Source: Bog-950 sp964615305 (GTDB lineage: Bacteria > Bacteroidota > Bacteroidia > Chitinophagales > LD1). Taken from it: DNA of 64,000 nucleotides. Under the pieces are notes generated by a model. The model was not told the DNA's origin and did no database searches. It saw only the letters and a program-made list of their open reading frames with translations. Both the position numbers and the translations under genes were made by a program. The stretch spans positions 1 through 64,000 of the forward strand of contig CAZTNA010000005.1 in assembly GCA_964615305.1 (NCBI GenBank), given 5' to 3'. Of this stretch, positions 59,804 to 64,000 are shown in pieces (position 1 is the stretch's first letter; every line of letters begins with the position of its first letter).

Positions 59804-61939
59804 ATGAAAATTTTTAAAGCTTGTTTTTTTTTATTGCTGATAACTTTTCAGCATACAGCATTTGGAGGCGTAGATGATAACTTCCCAGTTATTCATGCAG
59901 CCAACATTACTATTGCACGCGATAGCTTTGGCATACCACATATTTTCGGAAACACCGATGCAGAAGTGGCTTACGGTTTAGCATGGGCAAATGCTGAGGA
60001 TGCCTTTCATATTACGCAGGATTTGTTGTGCACCGGCAAACAAATGATGGGGCGAAAAGATGGAATTGGCGGTGCTAAAAACGATTTTTTTGTTCATGCC
60101 ATTGGCGCGCGCGAGTTGGTAATGGCCAAATATGAAACTGACCTTACACCGCCATTCAAAAGGTATTTAAACGGCTATGTGCAGGGCATAAATGCTTATG
60201 CTAAAGCACATCCTGAAAAGGTAAAACTCAAAAAACTTTTCCCTGTTACATCATACGATGTTTTGTGTTGCTATGTAACTATTATGTCGGCCTTATCGGG
60301 CGTGCAAAATAATGTGGGCGATATTATTGCCGGTAAGTTAGATGGACAAGATGTGGCGTTTCCAACTCACCAGGCACCTAATGTGGGTTCCAACGCTTTT
60401 GCTCTTAACAGCACAAAAACTGTTGATGGCAAAACTTATCTCTGTATTAACCCGCACATGGGCATGGAAGGGCTGCTTTCATTTTATGAAGCCCACTTGC
60501 ACAGCAAGGAAGGCTTAAATATAGAGGGCTGTATGTTTCAAGGAAGCACATCGCTGGCCATGGGGGTAACCCCAAACCTTGGATGGAGCATGACATGGAA
60601 CACTTTTGACAAAGTGGACGTGTTTAAACTGAACATGCACCCTAAACATAAGCTGCAGTACGAGTTCGATGGAAAATGGCTAACGCTCGAAAAGAAACCC
60701 GTTTGGCTGAAAGTTAATCTTAGTAAGAAGGGGAAGTTTGTATTGCCCGTAAAAAAAATAACCTACTGGAGCAAATACGGCACTACTATTAAAAGTGGAA
60801 AGAGCACAAATTTTTATTCCATCCGGTTTCCAGGAAACACCAGTATTCGCACCGGTGAGCAATTGTATTTGATGAGCAAGAGCACAAACTTAAATCAGTT
60901 TCGTGATGCCATAAGAACACATGCTCTTACGCTTTTCAACATTGTGTATGCCGATAAAGACGATAATATTTTTTACATCCATCATGGTATGATGCCCGAC
61001 AGGGATACCACCATTGACTGGAGTGGCTTAGTGCCGGGGAACACATCAAAAACTTTGTGGACAAAGCTTATTCCGCTGGATAGCATGCCGCTTACGCTCA
61101 ATCCATCTTGTGGTTACGTGTTTAATACCAACAACACACCCTTTTTTGCTTCAGGTGAAGAATGTAGTTACCAAAACTACACATATACAAGTCGAAAGTT
61201 GATGGATCTGCGTCCAGGTAATAATAACCGGGCAGAGCGTTTTATTGAGCTGATTTCTTCCAAGTCAAAATTTAGTTTGCAGGACATAAAAGACATTAAG
61301 TTCGATATTACGGTGTCGCGCAACGGAACAGTAGCCAAATGTCTGGAACCGGTGTTTAACCTCAACACAAAAAAATATCCTGACCTGAAAGAAGCTGTTG
61401 AAATTTTACGCAATTGGAATCGTGTGGCAGAGATAAAAGAGATAGCGCCTTCATTGCTTGGCTTATCAATAAAAACACTCTTTGAGAATAAAGGTTTTGA
61501 CGATGCCAACTTTGTAAATGGCTTTTATGCCAGCGAAGATGAGTGGGCTTCAGCATTACGCTCATCATGCGACTCGTTGAGGAGTAATTATGGAACCATT
61601 AAAGTTGAATGGGGAACAATAAACAGAATAGCGCGTGGAAATAAAGATTTGCCATTACAAGGATTCCCAGATGTATTAAGTCCGAGTTACCCCCAAAAGA
61701 TGAAAGGCAAGTTTGCTTTTAATGTTAGCCATGGCGATACTTATACCATGTTTGCCTCATGGGACAAAAATGGGTTAGATAAACTAAGTGCTTTGCAACC
61801 GTTAGGTAATTCACCAAACCCTGATAGCAAACATTACAATGACCAAATTGAAATGTTTACACAGCGTAAAATGCGTGAGCTAAGTTTGCTGAAAGAAGAG
61901 GTATTGAAACATGCTGAAGCAATTTATCATCCTCAGTAG
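59804..61939 (+). CDS. Penicillin acylase family protein
   Basis: The 711-residue protein has a signal peptide (KIFKACFFLLLITFQHTAFG), an N-terminal A-chain part (ITIARDSFGIPHIFGNTDAEVAYGLAWANAEDAF), and the Ntn-hydrolase nucleophile Ser at about residue 195 in APNVGSNAFALN, where autocleavage makes the B chain. MTWNTFDKVD and the C-terminal SFNVSHGDTYTM-like region (FAFNVSHGDTYTM) follow. The frame extends to a TTG at 59759, but the ATG at 59804 begins the signal peptide. It probably deacylates amides, such as acylhomoserine lactones or other N-acyl compounds, in the periplasm or outside; substrate unknown. Confidence 0.93.
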   Translation: MKIFKACFFLLLITFQHTAFGGVDDNFPVIHAANITIARDSFGIPHIFGNTDAEVAYGLAWANAEDAFHITQDLLCTGKQMMGRKDGIGGAKNDFFVHAIGARELVMAKYETDLTPPFKRYLNGYVQGINAYAKAHPEKVKLKKLFPVTSYDVLCCYVTIMSALSGVQNNVGDIIAGKLDGQDVAFPTHQAPNVGSNAFALNSTKTVDGKTYLCINPHMGMEGLLSFYEAHLHSKEGLNIEGCMFQGSTSLAMGVTPNLGWSMTWNTFDKVDVFKLNMHPKHKLQYEFDGKWLTLEKKPVWLKVNLSKKGKFVLPVKKITYWSKYGTTIKSGKSTNFYSIRFPGNTSIRTGEQLYLMSKSTNLNQFRDAIRTHALTLFNIVYADKDDNIFYIHHGMMPDRDTTIDWSGLVPGNTSKTLWTKLIPLDSMPLTLNPSCGYVFNTNNTPFFASGEECSYQNYTYTSRKLMDLRPGNNNRAERFIELISSKSKFSLQDIKDIKFDITVSRNGTVAKCLEPVFNLNTKKYPDLKEAVEILRNWNRVAEIKEIAPSLLGLSIKTLFENKGFDDANFVNGFYASEDEWASALRSSCDSLRSNYGTIKVEWGTINRIARGNKDLPLQGFPDVLSPSYPQKMKGKFAFNVSHGDTYTMFASWDKNGLDKLSALQPLGNSPNPDSKHYNDQIEMFTQRKMRELSLLKEEVLKHAEAIYHPQ

Positions 61940-61961
61940 TTATTAAAATTAAACGAGTTTC

Positions 61962-63221
61962 TTGCCAACAACAATTACCACAGATGTATTAATAAGCGGT
62001 GCCGGCCCGGCAGGTGCTACTGCCGCTTTGTTTTTGGCTAAACAAGGTATTAGTTGTGTGTTGGTGGATAAAGAAAAATTCCCACGCGATAAAATCTGTG
62101 GCGATGCACTAAGCGGCAAAACCGTAGAGGTGCTAAACAAACTCGATAGTAATCTACTGTCAGAGCTAGGTACGCTTCATCAACAGTTTCTTGATTCGTG
62201 GGGGGTAACTTTTGTTGCACCCAGCCAGCAGTCGCTGCGTGTACCATTTCATACTAATAAACAGAAGAAATATGCTCCCGGTTTTGTTTCAAAACGAATA
62301 GACTTTGACAATTGGTTAGTAGAAAAAGTGAAACAACAAAATACTGTGCAATTTTTTCAGAAAACCGAACTGCGAGAATTCTATAAAAAGGAAACAGGAT
62401 ATCAGGCCGTGTCAAAGGATGGTAAACAGTTTAATGCAAAGCTCATACTAGCCTGCGATGGTGCCTACTCATCTTTTTCAAAAAACATTGCTGGTTTAAA
62501 AACTGAACCTGCACACAATTGCTTTGGCCTTCGCGCATACTACAAAAATGTAGAGGGGCTTGATCGGGAGAACTTCATTGAGTTGCATTTTCTGAAAGAA
62601 TTTTTGCCGGGATATTTTTGGATTTTTCCCCTGCCTAACGGCAACGCAAATGTTGGAGTGGGTATGCGAGCAGATAAAATGAACAACAAGAACGTGAACC
62701 TTAAAAAGTCGTTTGAGTCAATACTCGAAAACAATACTCATATAAGAGAGCGGTTTTCCGGAGCCGAAAAAATTGGGGATATAAAACTTTACGGCTTGCC
62801 GTTAGGTTCAGTGAAACGGAAAATTTCGGGCAGCAACTATATGCTGTGTGGCGATGCAGCTATGCTAATAGACCCATTTACCGGAGAAGGAATAGGGAAT
62901 GCAATGATGAGTGGTATGTATGCCGCCCTTCAAACAGAAAAATGTTTGCAGCAAAACAACTTTAGTGAAAAATTTTTAAGCCAATACGATATTGAACTTT
63001 ACAAACGTTTGTGGCCAGAGTTAGCGCTGTCGTACAGAATGCAGCAGTTGGTAAACTTTCCGTGGTTGTTTAATATGGTAGTAAAAAAAGCTAACAACAA
63101 TAAGGTTTTAAGCGAAACAATATCGTGCATGTTCGAAGACTTAGACATGCGTGCTCGCCTCAAAAGCCCTTCTTTTTATTTCAAACTTTTATTTTCGGGT
63201 TCGTCAAAAAACAATTCATGA
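61962..63221 (+). CDS. FAD-dependent oxidoreductase, geranylgeranyl reductase family
   Basis: The 419-residue protein has FAD-binding motif VLISGAGPAGATAALFLAKQG (about residue 9-29), the ADP-ribose strand VLVDKEKFPRDKICGDALSG, and the second FAD contact CGDAAMLIDPFTGEGIGNAMM (about 291-311). The last motif is typical of geranylgeranyl reductase/halogenase-like flavoproteins. The start is TTG: an in-frame TAA lies 12 bases upstream and no ATG is available before the FAD motif. The next gene overlaps its stop by ATGA. The substrate is unknown; quinone or lipid tail reduction is possible. Confidence 0.9.
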   Translation: MPTTITTDVLISGAGPAGATAALFLAKQGISCVLVDKEKFPRDKICGDALSGKTVEVLNKLDSNLLSELGTLHQQFLDSWGVTFVAPSQQSLRVPFHTNKQKKYAPGFVSKRIDFDNWLVEKVKQQNTVQFFQKTELREFYKKETGYQAVSKDGKQFNAKLILACDGAYSSFSKNIAGLKTEPAHNCFGLRAYYKNVEGLDRENFIELHFLKEFLPGYFWIFPLPNGNANVGVGMRADKMNNKNVNLKKSFESILENNTHIRERFSGAEKIGDIKLYGLPLGSVKRKISGSNYMLCGDAAMLIDPFTGEGIGNAMMSGMYAALQTEKCLQQNNFSEKFLSQYDIELYKRLWPELALSYRMQQLVNFPWLFNMVVKKANNNKVLSETISCMFEDLDMRARLKSPSFYFKLLFSGSSKNNS

Positions 63222-63733
63222 AAAAAATATCAGCCCTCTCATTGTTGTTCATGTTTCTACTTACAGTGGTTGCGCAAAACGGGCAAACTTGTGACCCTGC
63301 TAAAGAAAAAGTGACCAAAAAAAATTCAAGAGCTAAGCTAGGCGGTAGTTTTGGAGCAAGCATTACAAAAGATGGAGCGGTTGACGTTAAGAAACTTGCC
63401 GCAAAGATGGACGGGCAACAAGAGTTAAATATTAAGATTGCCGGTGATGTTGTTACTGCATGCCAGGTTAAGGGCTGCTGGATGACAGCAGATTTAGGGG
63501 ACGGAAAGTCAATGCGCATCCGTTTTAAAGACTATGCTTTTTTTGTTCCCAAAGATAGCGGTGGTAAAAAGTTTTACGCTCAAGGGGTGGCATCGTGGAA
63601 AGAAACATCAGTAGCTGAACTTCAACATTATGCCGAAGATGCCGGAAAAAGCAAGGAAGAAATCGAAAAAATTAAAGAACCTCTGCGCGAAATGGTGTTC
63701 TTAGCAGATGGCGTTATTTTGGAAAAGAAATAA
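63218..63733 (+). CDS. DUF4920 domain protein
   Basis: The 171-residue protein has a signal peptide (KKISALSLLFMFLLTVVAQ) and a DUF4920 body (KLGGSFGASITKDGAVDV, the conserved TACQVKGCWMTADLGDGKSMRIRFKDYAFFVPKDS, VASWKETSVAELQHYAEDAGK). The conserved paired Cys in ACQVKGC suggest metal or redox binding, but the function is unknown. The start at 63218 overlaps the previous stop by ATGA; the longer frame from 63125 would lack a signal peptide at its N-terminus. Confidence 0.92.
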   Translation: MKKISALSLLFMFLLTVVAQNGQTCDPAKEKVTKKNSRAKLGGSFGASITKDGAVDVKKLAAKMDGQQELNIKIAGDVVTACQVKGCWMTADLGDGKSMRIRFKDYAFFVPKDSGGKKFYAQGVASWKETSVAELQHYAEDAGKSKEEIEKIKEPLREMVFLADGVILEKK

Positions 63734-63734
63734 C

Positions 63735-64000
63735 TCAATGCTTAACGGTAAATCTACCCAATAGATTTGTTCGCTGTTTTGATCCACAAATCACCGAATA
63801 AATACCTTCAGGCAAATCTCTTATGTTAATTTGAAGCACCTTGTTATTTCCGTTGTTAAGATGCGATATTACTTTCTGACCGAGTGAGTTAGTTATTGCT
63901 ATTGAGAAGTAGTTGCCTTCAACTTCTTCGTTAATATTTTGCATGTCAACGGTTAATATATCCACAGCCGGATTAGGATATAGACGAACATCTGTCAGTT
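63735..64000 (-). CDS. T9SS type A cargo protein, C-terminal fragment
   Basis: The minus-strand frame is open to the window edge, so the gene begins beyond 64000. The visible 88 residues form a type A sorting domain: VRLYPNPAVDILTVDM, SIAITNSLGQKVISHL, then LPEGIYSVIC and a final RFTVKH. The passenger domain is not visible. Confidence 0.85.
   Translation of the reverse strand, partial: LTDVRLYPNPAVDILTVDMQNINEEVEGNYFSIAITNSLGQKVISHLNNGNNKVLQINIRDLPEGIYSVICGSKQRTNLLGRFTVKH

Overview
The window is a stretch of a Bacteroidota chromosome, most likely an uncultured Chitinophagales/Sphingobacteriales-like lineage from a draft or metagenome assembly. The evidence is a set of phylum markers: type IX secretion (T9SS) cargo with type A and type B C-terminal sorting domains, a PorP/SprF-family partner, the gliding lipoprotein GldB, a TonB-dependent receptor with a carboxypeptidase-regulatory-like N-terminus, and promoters of the TTTG-N19-TAnnTTTG type. 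A run of exactly 100 Ns at 40647-40746 marks a scaffold gap. No rRNA, tRNA, CRISPR array, prophage or insertion sequence was seen.

Layout. 1-155 is the tail of a GIY-YIG nuclease, followed by a REP-like palindrome and a delta-60-repeat T9SS cargo gene lying directly upstream of nuoM-nuoN. 4.8-10.3 kb holds a small conserved protein, a PspC protein, a glycosyltransferase, ndk, a TonB receptor and a helix-hairpin-helix protein. 10.3-12.9 kb holds an isolated rplL, then a cysteine operon: a short Cys-run leader peptide, an intrinsic terminator, cysE and a cysteine synthase gene. 12.9-21.3 kb holds recN, an exosortase-like gene with a membrane partner, gldB, a beta-barrel gene, nadE and an isolated atpA. 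21.5-28.5 kb is a T9SS type B cargo gene overlapping a PorP/SprF gene and an OmpA/PD40 gene. 28.7-40.4 kb holds amt, a 1372-residue type B cargo, a subtilase, a phosphoribosyltransferase, lpxB and an unrecognised gene. 40.5-41.0 kb is a 41-bp minisatellite containing the gap. 41.0-47.8 kb holds ettA, a RecB/AddA-like helicase-nuclease and a second ABC-F protein with one degenerate ATP site. 47.8-53.3 kb is a minus-strand operon resembling the envelope part of aryl-polyene/flexirubin clusters. 53.4-64.0 kb holds outer and inner membrane proteins, xerD, aroQ, a penicillin acylase homologue, an FAD oxidoreductase, a DUF4920 protein and the tail of another T9SS cargo.

Three observations stand out. 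First, 10926-11050 looks like a cysteine-sensing transcription attenuator: a 22-codon ORF with four consecutive Cys codons, a possible antiterminator and a terminator, immediately ahead of cysE. Second, at least eleven short degenerate tandem repeats, all in a 7-bp register but each with its own sequence, lie in gene starts, protein linkers and intergenic DNA; several are translated in frame within housekeeping proteins (NuoM, NadE, LpxB). Third, the ABC-F protein at 46152-47771 has lost its NBD2 Walker A lysine, its NBD1 signature and its NBD2 H-switch together, which corresponds to one of its two composite ATP sites.

Genes that normally sit in large conserved operons (rplL, atpA) stand alone here. 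nuoM is much richer in G+C than its neighbour nuoN, suggesting rearrangement or a mosaic origin of this part of the chromosome.
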